This document shows positions 36,472-45,238 of a stretch of DNA of 64,000 nucleotides, one piece after another; position 1 is the stretch's first letter; the number at the start of each line of letters is the position of its first letter. This stretch comes from Nocardioides luteus (GTDB lineage Bacteria > Actinomycetota > Actinomycetes > Propionibacteriales > Nocardioidaceae): positions 4,580,501 to 4,644,500 of the forward strand of contig NZ_JADOVJ010000001.1 of the NCBI RefSeq assembly GCF_015752315.1, given 5' to 3'. Below the pieces are notes generated by a model that was given only the letters and a program-made list of their open reading frames with translations, did no database searches and was not told where the DNA came from. A program made the translations under genes and the position numbers.

Positions 36472-37845
36472 GTGTCCACCGCCCCCACCACCAGAAGGCG
36501 GCTGCCGCTTCCGTCCTTCTCGGTCCAGATCATTCTCGGCCTCGCTCTCGGCGTCGCCCTCGGTGCCATCGCGCGAGCGATCGGGCCCGGTGCCGGCGAC
36601 GAGGCCAACTGGCTGACGACGACCCTCGCCACGATCGGCAACTCGTTCGTCGCACTGCTCAAGGCCGTCGTCGTACCGCTGATCTTCACGGCCATCATCG
36701 CCTCGATCGCCAACCTCCGCACGGTCAGCAACGCGGCCCGGCTCGCCGGCCAGACGCTGCTCTGGTTCGCCGTCACGGCGGCGATCTCGGTCGCCATCGG
36801 GATCGGCCTGGGGCTGCTCTTCCGGCCGGGCAGCAACACCGCGGTCAGCACCGCCGACGCCGCCGAGGCCGGTGCCTCCGCGTCATGGCTCGACTTCCTG
36901 CAGGGCCTGATCCCCGGTAACTTCCTCGGCCTCCAGGCCTCGACCAGCGTCGAGCAGGTCGGCGGGAGCCCGCTCGCGGAGACCGCGCTGAGCTTCAACG
37001 TGCTCCAGGTGCTCGTGGTGGCGCTCGCCATCGGCATCGCGGCGCTCAAGACCGGCGAGAAGGCCGAGCCGTTCCTCGCCTTCAACCGCTCCTTCCTGGC
37101 CATCGTGCAGAAGGTGCTGTGGTGGATCATCAGGCTGGCGCCGATCGGCACCCTCGGCCTGATCGGCAACGCGGTCGCCTCCTACGGCTGGGACTCGCTG
37201 AGCTCCTTGGCGTGGTTCGCGGTGGCCGTCTACGTCGGCCTGGCCCTGGTCCTCTTCGTGGTCTATCCGGTGCTGCTGCGTGTCCACGGCCTCAACCCGA
37301 TCGCCTACTTCCGCGGCGCCTGGCCGGCCATCCAGCTCGCCTTCGTCTCGCGCTCCTCGGTCGGCACGATGCCGGTGACCGAGCAGGTCACGGTCAAGAA
37401 CCTCGGTGTCCCGCAGGAGTACGCCTCCTTCGCCGTCCCGCTGGGCTCGACCACCAAGATGGACGGCTGCGCGTCGATCTACCCGGCGATCTCGGCGATC
37501 TTCGTCGCCCAGATCTTCGGCATCGACCTGAGCATCACCGACTACCTGCTGATCGCCTTCGTCTCGGTGGTCGGCTCGGCCGCGACCGCCGGACTGACCG
37601 GCGCCGTCGTGATGCTGACGCTCACCCTCTCCACCCTCGGCCTGCCGCTGGCCGGTGTCGGCCTGCTGCTCGCGATCGACCCGATCCTCGACATGGGCCG
37701 CACCGCCGTCAACGTCGCCGGCCAGGCGCTCGTGCCGACGATCGTCGCCAAGCGGGAGGGCATCCTCGACATCGACCGCTACCGCTCCGCCTCCGCGGAA
37801 GGACTGCTGGCCGACGAGGAGCCCGCGGACGCAGTCGCCGCCTGA
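36472..37845 (+). CDS. Dicarboxylate/amino acid:cation symporter
   Basis: A 457-residue member of the SLC1/DAACS family, importing dicarboxylates or amino acids with Na+ or H+. The HP1 motif is SRSSVGTMP, the TM7 motif GSTTKMDGCA replaces the more usual NMDGT, and TM8 carries DPILDMGRTAVNVAGQ. The Lys in place of Asn in the TM7 cation-binding motif makes classical Na+ coupling doubtful. GTG start with GGAG somewhat far upstream (10-11 nt). A strong terminator follows. C4-dicarboxylate import would feed the succinate dehydrogenase and succinyl-CoA synthetase encoded in this window. Confidence 0.85.
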   Translation: MSTAPTTRRRLPLPSFSVQIILGLALGVALGAIARAIGPGAGDEANWLTTTLATIGNSFVALLKAVVVPLIFTAIIASIANLRTVSNAARLAGQTLLWFAVTAAISVAIGIGLGLLFRPGSNTAVSTADAAEAGASASWLDFLQGLIPGNFLGLQASTSVEQVGGSPLAETALSFNVLQVLVVALAIGIAALKTGEKAEPFLAFNRSFLAIVQKVLWWIIRLAPIGTLGLIGNAVASYGWDSLSSLAWFAVAVYVGLALVLFVVYPVLLRVHGLNPIAYFRGAWPAIQLAFVSRSSVGTMPVTEQVTVKNLGVPQEYASFAVPLGSTTKMDGCASIYPAISAIFVAQIFGIDLSITDYLLIAFVSVVGSAATAGLTGAVVMLTLTLSTLGLPLAGVGLLLAIDPILDMGRTAVNVAGQALVPTIVAKREGILDIDRYRSASAEGLLADEEPADAVAA

Positions 37846-37860
37846 TCATTCGTGGGCTCC

Positions 37861-37893
37861 AGCGCCCCGGCAGCCTGTGGCTGCCGGGGCGCT
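37861..37893. terminator. Bidirectional terminator after the symporter
   Basis: A perfect 15-bp inverted repeat (37861-37875 and 37879-37893) with a 3-nt loop between the convergent symporter and FMN reductase genes. Confidence 0.85.
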
Positions 37894-37899
37894 GTCGTC

Positions 37900-38496
37900 T
37901 CAGCCGGGGTAGGAGGCGGCGGACCGGGCGGTCCGCAGGGCCTCGGCCCACCAGGCGAGCTGGGCGAGCATCGCCTTGGCGTAGACGGCCGAGTCCGGAT
38001 CGTCGGGTCGGCCGTTCTCGTCGAGCCGCTCCCAGTAGCGGGGGAAGGCGAGGCGGGCCTGGAGGGGATGGGCGTGCAGCTCGGTGAGCACGTTCTCCAG
38101 GTGCAGGGCGGCGTGGCGGCCGCCGCTGTCGCCGCCATAGGAGACCAGCGCGACCGGCTTGGCCTGCCACTGGGTGAAGTGCCAGTCCAGCGCCGACTTC
38201 AGCGAGGCCGGGTAGCTGTGGTTGTACTCGGGCGTGACGATGACGAAGCCGTCGGCGGCCTCGAGGGCGGCGGTCAGGTCGCCCTGACCCTCCGGCCGTG
38301 GATAGTCGGCGCCGGCCATCTTCGGCGACTCGGCGGGCAGGGACAACGGGATCTCATGGTCGGCCAGGTCGATCAGCTCGACGTCGAGGCCGCCGTACGC
38401 CTCGGCCTGCTCGGCCATCCAGGAGCCGAAGATCGGGCCGCCGCGACCTTCCCGGACGCTGGCGAGAATGACTGCGATACGTAGTGGTTCGTTCAT
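37900..38496 (-). CDS. NAD(P)H-dependent FMN reductase family protein
   Basis: A 198-residue flavodoxin-fold oxidoreductase. N-terminal RIAVILASVREGRGG is the FMN phosphate-binding region and TPEYNHSYPASLKSALDW is the family signature around the flavin. Likely roles are quinone, azo or FMN reduction. The ATG at 38496 was chosen because the fold starts there; the frame is open far upstream without support. It is divergent from the HTH gene at 38599, a common regulator/target arrangement. Confidence 0.88.
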   Translation of the reverse strand: MNEPLRIAVILASVREGRGGPIFGSWMAEQAEAYGGLDVELIDLADHEIPLSLPAESPKMAGADYPRPEGQGDLTAALEAADGFVIVTPEYNHSYPASLKSALDWHFTQWQAKPVALVSYGGDSGGRHAALHLENVLTELHAHPLQARLAFPRYWERLDENGRPDDPDSAVYAKAMLAQLAWWAEALRTARSAASYPG

Positions 38497-38598
38497 GTCA
38501 TCCAGGCTCACGCGGATCAGCGGGTGGCGGGAGACCGAGCCGAGGCTGGCCCCGCCAGGGCCACCCTGACCACCCGGACGCGCCGTAGGCTTGGCGCC

Positions 38599-39435
38599 AT
38601 GCCTGCCAACCCGGGAGCCCTCGGCTCGTTCATCAGGGACCGCCGGGACCAGACCACGCCGGAGAGCGTCGGCCTCCCGGTCGGCGTACGCCGCCGCGCG
38701 CCCGGCCTGCGGCGCTCCGAGCTGGCCACGCTGGCCGGGATCAGCGTCGAATACCTGGTCCGGATCGAGCAGGGCCGCGACCGCCACCCCTCGCCCCAGG
38801 TCCTGCGGGCGATCGGTGACGCGCTCCGCCTCGACGCCACCGCCCACGAGCACCTGCGTGCGCTGGCGATGGCTTCCAGCGGACAGTGCCTCGGGCCGTA
38901 CTCCACGGGTCGCGACGTACGCTCCGGCGCCCGCGCCGTCGTGGAGCAGTTCGAGCCGGGACTGGCGGTGCTCACCAACCGGCTCGGCGACCTGCTCGCC
39001 CACACCTCCGGGTTCGACGCGCTCGCCCGGCCGCTCGGCCTGCTGGACCAGGCCGAGCCCAACCTGACGAGGTACGTCTTCCTCGACCCGCGCGCTCGCG
39101 AGGCGTTCCCCGACTGGGACCGGGTCGCCGACGACCGGGTCACCAACCTCTACCGCGGACCGACCGCCGGCGCCTCACGCCGGCTCATCGAGGCCATCTC
39201 GGAGCACGCGGGGCCCGAGTTCACCGGCCGGCTGAACCGCCACGAGCAGCCGCACGGCGGGGTGTGGCGCTGGCGCCACCCGGAGGCCGGCGAGCTGCGG
39301 CTCGAGGTCGAGGAGCTCGAGCTCCCGGCCGCCGACAACCAGCAGATCCTGGTGATGATGCCCGCCGACGACGCCACCGCCGAGTCCCTCGACGCGATGC
39401 GGCGCCGCCGGTCGGGCGCCCTGCGAGCGGTCTGA
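38599..39435 (+). CDS. XRE-type HTH regulator with MmyB-like ligand domain
   Basis: A 278-residue transcription factor. The N-terminal part (GSFIRDRRDQTTPE...RRRAPGLRRSELATLAGISVEYLVRIEQGR) is the usual MmyB-family HTH, and the C-terminal 170 residues form the PAS-like MmyB domain that in relatives binds fatty acids. ATG at 38599. It diverges from the FMN reductase gene with a 102-bp gap, so it probably controls that gene. Confidence 0.88.
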   Translation: MPANPGALGSFIRDRRDQTTPESVGLPVGVRRRAPGLRRSELATLAGISVEYLVRIEQGRDRHPSPQVLRAIGDALRLDATAHEHLRALAMASSGQCLGPYSTGRDVRSGARAVVEQFEPGLAVLTNRLGDLLAHTSGFDALARPLGLLDQAEPNLTRYVFLDPRAREAFPDWDRVADDRVTNLYRGPTAGASRRLIEAISEHAGPEFTGRLNRHEQPHGGVWRWRHPEAGELRLEVEELELPAADNQQILVMMPADDATAESLDAMRRRRSGALRAV

Positions 39436-39456
39436 CGTAGGTCAGCCTCGGTCGCT

Positions 39457-40110
39457 CTACTCGGCCTCGTCGTCGGCCGACAAGCTGTGCCAGACCTCGT
39501 AGGCGACGGATGCCGCACCCTCCGCGTCGCCGGATGCGAGCAGATCGATCAGGGTGTCATGACGCTCGACCGAGGCCCGGCCGTCGGCATCGAAGCGGTG
39601 TCGCTCGGCGCGGCGTACCAGCGGGTCGAACTGCTCGAGGACCGTCTCGATGGCGCGGTTGCCGAGGACGGCCACGGGGACACGGTGAAGCTCCTCGTCG
39701 GCGTCGAGAGCCGCGCTGACGTCGCCGGCATCCACCGCCTCCGCGAACCGGCGGTTGGCCTCGCGCATGCGATCGAGATCCCGCTCCCCCAGCTTGCCGG
39801 CAACCTCGCGCGCGGCCAGCTGGTGCATCGCGGCCACCACGTCGCGCGCGTCCCGTACGGCCTGCGACTCGATCGTGCTCACGGTCGTCGACCGTCCGGG
39901 CAGCGCCACCACGAGCCCGCTTCCCCCGAGGCGCAGCAGCGCCTCGCGGACGGGGGTGCGGCTGACGCCGAGCCACGCCGCCAGCTCGCCGTCCTTCAGC
40001 TGCTCGCCGGGGCCGAACGTGCCATCGACGATCGCATCTCTGAGCCGTCGGTAGACGTCGTCCCGAAGGAGGGTGCGGTCGACGGCGGGCGTACCTGAGG
40101 GGATCGGCAT
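39457..40110 (-). CDS. GntR-family regulator (FadR/FCD type)
   Basis: A 217-residue repressor: N-terminal winged helix (RDDVYRRLRDAIVDGTFGPGEQLKDGELAAWLGVSRTPVREALLRL) and an all-helical FCD effector domain that often binds a metal and a small carboxylate (EANRRFAEAVDAGD, DEELHRV, ERHDTLIDLL). The ATG at 40110 lies inside a TGCAA-type palindrome, which implies autoregulation. It is divergent from the alpha/beta hydrolase gene, likely its target. Confidence 0.88.
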   Translation of the reverse strand: MPIPSGTPAVDRTLLRDDVYRRLRDAIVDGTFGPGEQLKDGELAAWLGVSRTPVREALLRLGGSGLVVALPGRSTTVSTIESQAVRDARDVVAAMHQLAAREVAGKLGERDLDRMREANRRFAEAVDAGDVSAALDADEELHRVPVAVLGNRAIETVLEQFDPLVRRAERHRFDADGRASVERHDTLIDLLASGDAEGAASVAYEVWHSLSADDEAE

Positions 40111-40123
40111 GCAACATATTGCA
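40110..40123. promoter_or_regulatory. GntR operator 1
   Basis: TGCAACATATTGCA, an inverted repeat with one mismatched pair, overlaps the GntR start codon. It closely resembles operator 2. Confidence 0.7.
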
Positions 40124-40172
40124 CACGGCTTCCCGGGCCAGCGCAAGCTCGACCTTGTCTCCGACTGTTGCA

Positions 40173-40186
40173 TGCAATATATTGCA
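40173..40186. promoter_or_regulatory. GntR operator 2
   Basis: TGCAATATATTGCA is a perfect 14-bp palindrome 72 bp upstream of the hydrolase start. Its centre is 63 bp from operator 1 (six helical turns), so bound dimers would face the same side of the DNA. Confidence 0.75.
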
Positions 40187-40257
40187 CATTGGTGGCGGAC
40201 GCCGCCATCGACAACCGCTCGCGGGACCGCCTCGCGGCACACGAAAGGAACGGCAGC

Positions 40258-40968
40258 ATGAGCACCACCGGTCAGCAGATCAAGAACATCGTGCTGGTTC
40301 ACGGGGCCTTCGCCGACGGCGCCGGATGGCGCCGCGTCTACGATGACCTCACCGCCCGCGGATACCGCGTCAGCATCGTGCAGAACCCGCTGACGTCGCT
40401 CGCCGACGACGTCGCGGCAACGACGCGGGTCCTCGATCGCCAGGACGGTCCGACCGTCCTGGTCGGTCACTCGTGGGGCGGAACGGTCATCACGGAGGCG
40501 GGAAACCACCCGAACGTCGCCGGCCTCGTCTACGTCTCGGCGCTCGCACCGGCTTCGGGCGAGACCACCGCGCAGCAGTACGAGGGCTTCGCCCCCACCC
40601 CCGATTTCGTCATCGAGGTCGGCGAGGACGGCTACGGGTTCCTCAACTCCGAGAAGTTCAAGGCCGGTTTCGCGGCGGACGCGAGCGATGAGGACGCCGC
40701 GTTCCTCCGCGACTCGCAGGTGCCGATCAACATGTCGGTGTTCGACGAGCCCGTGACGCACGCCGCGTGGGGCGACAAGCCGAGCTGGGCCGTCATCGCC
40801 ACCGAGGACAAGTCGTTCGATCAGGCGATGCTCCAGCACATGGCCACCCGCGCGGGCGCCAAGATCACCAACGTGTCCGCGAGCCATGCGTTGTACATCA
40901 CCCAGTCGGGCGTTGTCGCCGACACGATCGCCGACGCCGCCGAGCACGCGCTGATCCCGGCCGGCTGA
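40258..40968 (+). CDS. Alpha/beta hydrolase
   Basis: A 236-residue cytosolic hydrolase or esterase. The oxyanion region is LVHGAFADGAGW, the nucleophile elbow is GHSWGG (Ser about residue 69), and the likely catalytic His is in SASHALYITQ near the end. It resembles small esterases of the hydroxynitrile lyase/salicylate esterase type common in soil bacteria. The ATG at 40258 has AAAGGAA 8 nt upstream. It is controlled, by position, by the divergent GntR protein. The substrate is unknown. Confidence 0.87.
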   Translation: MSTTGQQIKNIVLVHGAFADGAGWRRVYDDLTARGYRVSIVQNPLTSLADDVAATTRVLDRQDGPTVLVGHSWGGTVITEAGNHPNVAGLVYVSALAPASGETTAQQYEGFAPTPDFVIEVGEDGYGFLNSEKFKAGFAADASDEDAAFLRDSQVPINMSVFDEPVTHAAWGDKPSWAVIATEDKSFDQAMLQHMATRAGAKITNVSASHALYITQSGVVADTIADAAEHALIPAG

Positions 40969-41013
40969 GCCACCCGGGCGCTGAGCTCATCCGGCTGAAG
41001 AAACGGGGAGCGG

Positions 41014-41034
41014 CCTGGGCTGCCGCAGCCCGGG
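41014..41034 (+). terminator. Hairpin between hydrolase and TRIC genes
   Basis: Arms 41014-41023 and 41025-41034 pair with one mismatch (core GGGCTGC/GCAGCCC). No T-tract follows, so it may only attenuate read-through into the TRIC gene. Confidence 0.45.
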
Positions 41035-41059
41035 CACCGCCCCTCGAAGGAGACACACG

Positions 41060-41731
41060 ATGACGATCACCACGCTTCAGGCGCCGCTGTGGATCGAGCT
41101 GCTCGCGGCCGGCCTCGGCGGGCTGCAGGGCGCTCTCTTCGCCGCGGGCGAGCGCCACCGCCGCATCGACGTCCTGGGAGTCGTCGTCATCGGCCTCTCC
41201 GTCTCGCTCGGCGGCAGCCTGCTGCGCGACATCTTGCTCGATCAGCCGCCCGTGGTGATCTGGAGCAACTCGTACCTGCTCGTGGCCGGCGCCTCCGCGG
41301 TCGTCGGGATGCTGGTCCAGCCTCTGCTGGCGCGTGCCGACTGGACGCTCACCGCCCTCGATGCGGTCGTGATGGGTCTGTTCGGCGCGATCGGCGCTTC
41401 CAAGGCGCTCTCGCTCGGGGCGGGTGAGGCCGGTGCTCTGGTGGTCGGGGTCGTGGGCGCCATCGGCGGCGGGATGCTGCGCGACGTCATCCTGAGCCTG
41501 CCCTTCTCGTTCCTGCAGGTGGGGACCTTGTACGCGGTCGCCGCCGCCACCGGCGCCGGCATCCTCATCGTGCTCGTCGGTGTCGGCACTCCGGTGGCGG
41601 TGGCGGGCCCGGTCTGCGTCATCGTGACGGCGACTGTCCGGCTGGTCGCGGTGCGCTTCGAATGGCGTTTCCCCGAGCAGCGGCCGCTGCGCCTCCGGCG
41701 ACGCCTCGGGCGCGACGGTGAAGCCGCGTGA
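41060..41731 (+). CDS. TRIC-type cation channel family protein
   Basis: A 223-residue membrane protein of about seven helices in two inverted repeats, each with the family motif: GGSLLRDILL near residue 54 and GGGMLRDVIL near 137. Prokaryotic TRIC proteins form trimeric K+-permeable channels. GAAGGAG precedes the ATG. Its stop (TGA, 41729-41731) directly abuts the stop of the convergent LysM gene. Confidence 0.9.
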   Translation: MTITTLQAPLWIELLAAGLGGLQGALFAAGERHRRIDVLGVVVIGLSVSLGGSLLRDILLDQPPVVIWSNSYLLVAGASAVVGMLVQPLLARADWTLTALDAVVMGLFGAIGASKALSLGAGEAGALVVGVVGAIGGGMLRDVILSLPFSFLQVGTLYAVAAATGAGILIVLVGVGTPVAVAGPVCVIVTATVRLVAVRFEWRFPEQRPLRLRRRLGRDGEAA

Positions 41732-42535
41732 TCAGCTCGACGGGATGTAGAGCTTGAAGCCGGGAGGCAGCTTGTCGGGCGCCCGGTGGCCGTTGTAGAT
41801 CCGCAGCTCCTCCTCGGTGACACGGAACTTCTTGGCGACGCTCGCCCAGGTGTCCCCGGCAACCGTCGTGTAGACCGTCTCGCCGGTGCCGGGCTGGGGC
41901 TTCGGCTTGGGCTTGGGCTTGTCCGCCTTGGCCGGGATCTCGATCGTCGAGCCGGCGAGCAGCTTGGTGGGGTCCGTGTAGCCGTTGTGCGCCATCAGCT
42001 CGTCGGCGGTGACGCCGAACTTCTTGGCGATGCTGAAGAACGTGTCCCCGGCGACGACCTTGTACTTCTTCAGCTTCGGCTTCGCCGCCGGGATCTTGAT
42101 CTCGCTCCCGGCCAGCAGCTTGGTGGGATCCTCGTAGCCGTTGTGGGCCATCAGCTCGGCCACGTCGACGCCGAACTTCTTGGCGATACCGGAGAAGGTG
42201 TCACCCGGCGCCACGGTGTAGGTCTTCTCGGCCGGCTTCGCGGGCGGGCTGACCACGAGCTCGGCCCCCGCCCGAATCTTGGCCGGATCGGCGATCTTGT
42301 TCCACGTCGCGAGGTCGGCGACCTTGACGCCGTACTTCTCGGCGATGCCGGAGAGGGTCTCCCCCGGCTGGACGGTGTGCGTCTTCCGCTCCGCCTTTGC
42401 CTGATCCACGCTCCGGTGCGCGCCGGGGGCCGATGCCGCCACCGCCGGGGCCGACCCGGCGATGGACGACCCGACCGAGGCTGAAACAGCGATGACGACC
42501 GCACCCGAGATCAAACGCGTCATTCTCTTGGCCAT
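41732..42535 (-). CDS. Secreted protein with four LysM repeats
   Basis: A 267-residue exported protein with a signal peptide ending near APAVAASA and four LysM modules, each opening with V-x-GDT/GET and a later N-G/N-K (HTVQPGETLSGIAEKYGV, YTVAPGDTFSGIAKKFGV, YKVVAGDTFFSIAKKFGV, YTTVAGDTWASVAKKFRV). No catalytic domain follows, so it probably binds peptidoglycan as a wall-associated protein. Modules 2 and 3 are nearly identical, pointing to a recent internal duplication. ATG at 42535 without a clear Shine-Dalgarno. Confidence 0.88.
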   Translation of the reverse strand: MAKRMTRLISGAVVIAVSASVGSSIAGSAPAVAASAPGAHRSVDQAKAERKTHTVQPGETLSGIAEKYGVKVADLATWNKIADPAKIRAGAELVVSPPAKPAEKTYTVAPGDTFSGIAKKFGVDVAELMAHNGYEDPTKLLAGSEIKIPAAKPKLKKYKVVAGDTFFSIAKKFGVTADELMAHNGYTDPTKLLAGSTIEIPAKADKPKPKPKPQPGTGETVYTTVAGDTWASVAKKFRVTEEELRIYNGHRAPDKLPPGFKLYIPSS

Positions 42536-42598
42536 AGCCGTCACAGTAAACCGTTCGGACGCTCACGCGTGCCCATTCGAACCAATCCCCGAAAACAC

Positions 42599-42633
42599 GA
42601 CCGCCCCGCGACCATTGCGGTCGCGGGGCGGTC
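42599..42633 (-). terminator. Terminator of sucCD
   Basis: A perfect 15-bp inverted repeat (42599-42613 and 42619-42633, 5-nt loop) followed on the minus strand by GTGTTTTC, a good T-tract. It lies 15 bp after the sucD stop. Confidence 0.88.
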
Positions 42634-42648
42634 AGGGTCTGACGTACG

Positions 42649-43545
42649 TCAGAGGGACTGCAGGATCTCGCGAGCGAGAGCAGCGGTCTCCGACGGGGTC
42701 TTGCCGACCTTCACGCCGGCGGCCTCGAGGGCCTCCTTCTTCGCCTGCGCGGTGCCGGCGGAGCCGGACACGATCGCACCGGCGTGACCCATGGTCTTAC
42801 CCTCCGGCGCGGTGAAGCCGGCGACGTAGCCGACGACAGGCTTGGAGATGTTCTCCTTGATGTAGGCCGCGGCACGCTCCTCGGCGTCGCCACCGATCTC
42901 ACCGATCATGACGATGAGCTTGGTCTCGTCGTCCTTCTCGAACGCCTCGAGGGCGTCGATGTGGGTGGTGCCGATGATCGGGTCACCACCGATGCCGATG
43001 GCGGTGGAGAAGCCGAAGTCCTTCAGCTCGTACATCATCTGGTAGGTCAGCGTGCCCGACTTGGAGACGAGACCGACCGGGCCCTTGCCGGTGATGGTGT
43101 GCGGCGTGATGCCGGCCAGCGACTCGCCCGGCGTGATGATGCCGGGGCAGTTCGGGCCGATCATCCGGGTGGCCTTGCCCTGCAGGTAGGACCACACCTC
43201 GGCGGTGTCCTGGACCGGGACGCCCTCGGTGATGACCACGATCAGCGGCATCTCGGCGTCGATGGCCTCGATCGCGGCGTCCTTGGTGAACGCCGGCGGC
43301 ACGAAGAGCACCGACACGTTGGCGCCGGTCTCCTTCATCGCCTCGGCGACCGTGCCGAACACCGGGAGCTCCACGTCGGCGCCCTGGGCGTCCTTGTGGG
43401 TGACCGTGGTGCCGGCCTTGCGGGCGTTGACGCCACCGACGATCTGGGCGCCCGAGTCGAGCATCAGGGCGGTGTGCTTCGCACCCATGCCGCCGGTGAT
43501 GCCCTGGACGATGACCTTGCTGTCCTTGTTGAGGTAGATGCTCAT
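42649..43545 (-). CDS. sucD: Succinyl-CoA synthetase alpha subunit
   Basis: A 298-residue subunit carrying the phospho-histidine and CoA-binding site of the TCA enzyme that makes succinate with ATP or GTP. Motifs are [39 protein letters not shown] and the catalytic His in GHAGAIVSG near the end. AGGAG precedes the ATG, 17 nt after sucC. The pair is co-transcribed and ends at the terminator at 42599. Confidence 0.96.
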   Translation of the reverse strand: MSIYLNKDSKVIVQGITGGMGAKHTALMLDSGAQIVGGVNARKAGTTVTHKDAQGADVELPVFGTVAEAMKETGANVSVLFVPPAFTKDAAIEAIDAEMPLIVVITEGVPVQDTAEVWSYLQGKATRMIGPNCPGIITPGESLAGITPHTITGKGPVGLVSKSGTLTYQMMYELKDFGFSTAIGIGGDPIIGTTHIDALEAFEKDDETKLIVMIGEIGGDAEERAAAYIKENISKPVVGYVAGFTAPEGKTMGHAGAIVSGSAGTAQAKKEALEAAGVKVGKTPSETAALAREILQSL

Positions 43546-43562
43546 GTTTCTCTCTCCTGACC

Positions 43563-44726
43563 TCAGGCGTTGGCCAGCTCGGCGGCCTTGTCGGCGCCGC
43601 CGTCCATGGTGTCGACGATGGTGACCAGCGGGTGGTTGGCCTCGCTGAGGATCTGGCGGCCCAGGTCCACGTTGTTGCCGTCCAGACGCACGACGAGCGG
43701 CTTGGTCGCCTCGTTGCCGAGGATGTCCAGCGCGCCCACGATGCCCTTGGCGACCTCGTCACAGGCGGTGATGCCACCGAAGACGTTCACGAACACGGAC
43801 TTGACCTGCTCGTCGTTCAGGATGACGTCGAGACCGTCGGCCATGACCTGCGCGTTCGCACCGCCACCGATGTCGAGGAAGTTGGCGGGCTTCACGCCGC
43901 CGTGCGCCTCACCGGCGTAGGCGACCACGTCGAGGGTCGACATGACCAGACCCGCGCCGTTGCCGATGATGCCGACCTGGCCGTCGAGCTTCACGTAGTT
44001 GAGGCCCTTGTCCTTGGCCTTCGCCTCGAGCGGGTCCTCCTCGTCACGGATGACGAACTGCTCGTGGTCCTCGTGACGCACCTCGGAGGCGTTGTCGTCC
44101 AGCGACACCTTGCCGTCCAGGGCCTCCAGCTTGTCGCCCTCCAGGCGAGCCAGCGGGTTGACCTCGACGAGGGTCGCGTCCTCCTCGGTGAACACCGTGT
44201 AGAGGCTCTGGATCATCGAGACGGCCTGCTCGAAGACGGGCTCCGGGAAGCCGCACTCGGTCGCGATCTCGCGCGCCTTGGCCTCGTCGACACCCTTGCC
44301 GGGGTCGATGCCGATCTGCTTCACGGCGTCGGGGTTGGTCTTGGCGACCTCCTCGATCTCCACACCACCCTCGACGGACGCGATGCAGAGGTACTGCCGG
44401 TTCGAACGGTCCAGCAGGAAGGAGAAGTAGTACTCCTCCACCGGCGGGGTCGCCGGGGTGATCAGCACCCGGTTGACCTTGAGGCCCTTGATCTCCATAC
44501 CGAGGATGTTCGAGGCGTGCTCGAACGCCTCGTCCGCGGTCTTGGCCAGCTTCACGCCGCCGGCCTTGCCGCGGCCACCGGCCTTGACCTGCGCCTTGAC
44601 GACGCAGAAGCCGATCTCCTCGGCGGCCTTCCTGGCTTCCTCAGCCGTCTCGACGACGACACCTTCGGTCACGGCGACGCCGTGCTTGGCGAAGAGCTTC
44701 TTCGCCTGGTACTCCATGAGATCCAC
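43563..44726 (-). CDS. sucC: Succinyl-CoA synthetase beta subunit
   Basis: A 387-residue subunit with an ATP-grasp domain that binds the nucleotide and sets specificity. The GTG at 44726 gives the usual [16 protein letters not shown] start and has AGGTGG upstream. The Gly-rich [14 protein letters not shown] and [13 protein letters not shown] [15 protein letters not shown] are characteristic. It forms an operon with sucD, next to the M23 peptidase and pcrA as in mycobacteria. Confidence 0.96.
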   Translation of the reverse strand: MDLMEYQAKKLFAKHGVAVTEGVVVETAEEARKAAEEIGFCVVKAQVKAGGRGKAGGVKLAKTADEAFEHASNILGMEIKGLKVNRVLITPATPPVEEYYFSFLLDRSNRQYLCIASVEGGVEIEEVAKTNPDAVKQIGIDPGKGVDEAKAREIATECGFPEPVFEQAVSMIQSLYTVFTEEDATLVEVNPLARLEGDKLEALDGKVSLDDNASEVRHEDHEQFVIRDEEDPLEAKAKDKGLNYVKLDGQVGIIGNGAGLVMSTLDVVAYAGEAHGGVKPANFLDIGGGANAQVMADGLDVILNDEQVKSVFVNVFGGITACDEVAKGIVGALDILGNEATKPLVVRLDGNNVDLGRQILSEANHPLVTIVDTMDGGADKAAELANA

Positions 44727-45238
44727 TGATCCACCTGGTCTGTGTGTTGCGGTACGAGGCGGCGTACCGCATGGATCAGCGGTCGACGTCCTCGTCTTCA
44801 GATGTGTCCGTCCTGCACCCTAGACCCCGTCACGGCCTGGTTACGAGCCCAGGGGCCACGACGTGACGTACGCCACTAGCGGGGCGAGAGGCCGGACACA
44901 CCGGACATATACCAACAAATCGACAACCTCGAGTAACAGTCCGTAGCCCTGCCCGCTGAGGCCCGTTTGACCGCCTACGGCGCGACCCGCCGCTCGGGGA
45001 ATGACGGGTTTCAACACCGTATCGAGACGCAAACCCGGCCGTAGACACGCGTTTCGGGTGACACGAACAAGCCGCAATCCAGTTTCTAGTCTGACGGAAA
45101 TACGCAGATCAGCGCCCGGTTCCGTGTTCGCCCAAGGTGAAATCAGCGAAACGGGCGTGCCACATTTCTTGACCGCGCCCTCCGGTCCGTTACAGTCATG
45201 GCTCGCCGTCTGACCCCGAACAGCGGAGATATGAACTG
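44727..45238. other. 512-bp divergent intergenic region
   Basis: No coding frame is supported. It separates sucC (minus) from the M23 peptidase gene (plus) and holds the promoter at 45169. Its middle part (44890-45120) is AT-richer than the surroundings. I looked for a c-di-AMP (ydaO-like) riboswitch, because such elements precede some actinobacterial wall hydrolase genes, and saw none convincing. Confidence 0.5.
45169..45196 (+). promoter_or_regulatory. Promoter of the M23 peptidase gene
   Basis: TTGACC (45169-45174), a 16-bp spacer and TACAGT (45191-45196) form a good housekeeping promoter. Transcription would start near 45203, leaving a leader of about 36 nt with GGAG before the ATG at 45239. 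Confidence 0.6.

Noticed and set aside
42565..42640. tRNA-like GGTTCGAAT on the minus strand
   Set aside because: No acceptor, D or anticodon stems can be formed around it; the adjacent hairpin is the sucCD terminator.
44890..45200. Possible c-di-AMP riboswitch before the M23 peptidase
   Set aside because: The best promoter lies at 45169-45196, leaving only about 36 nt of leader, and no conserved core was recognised.
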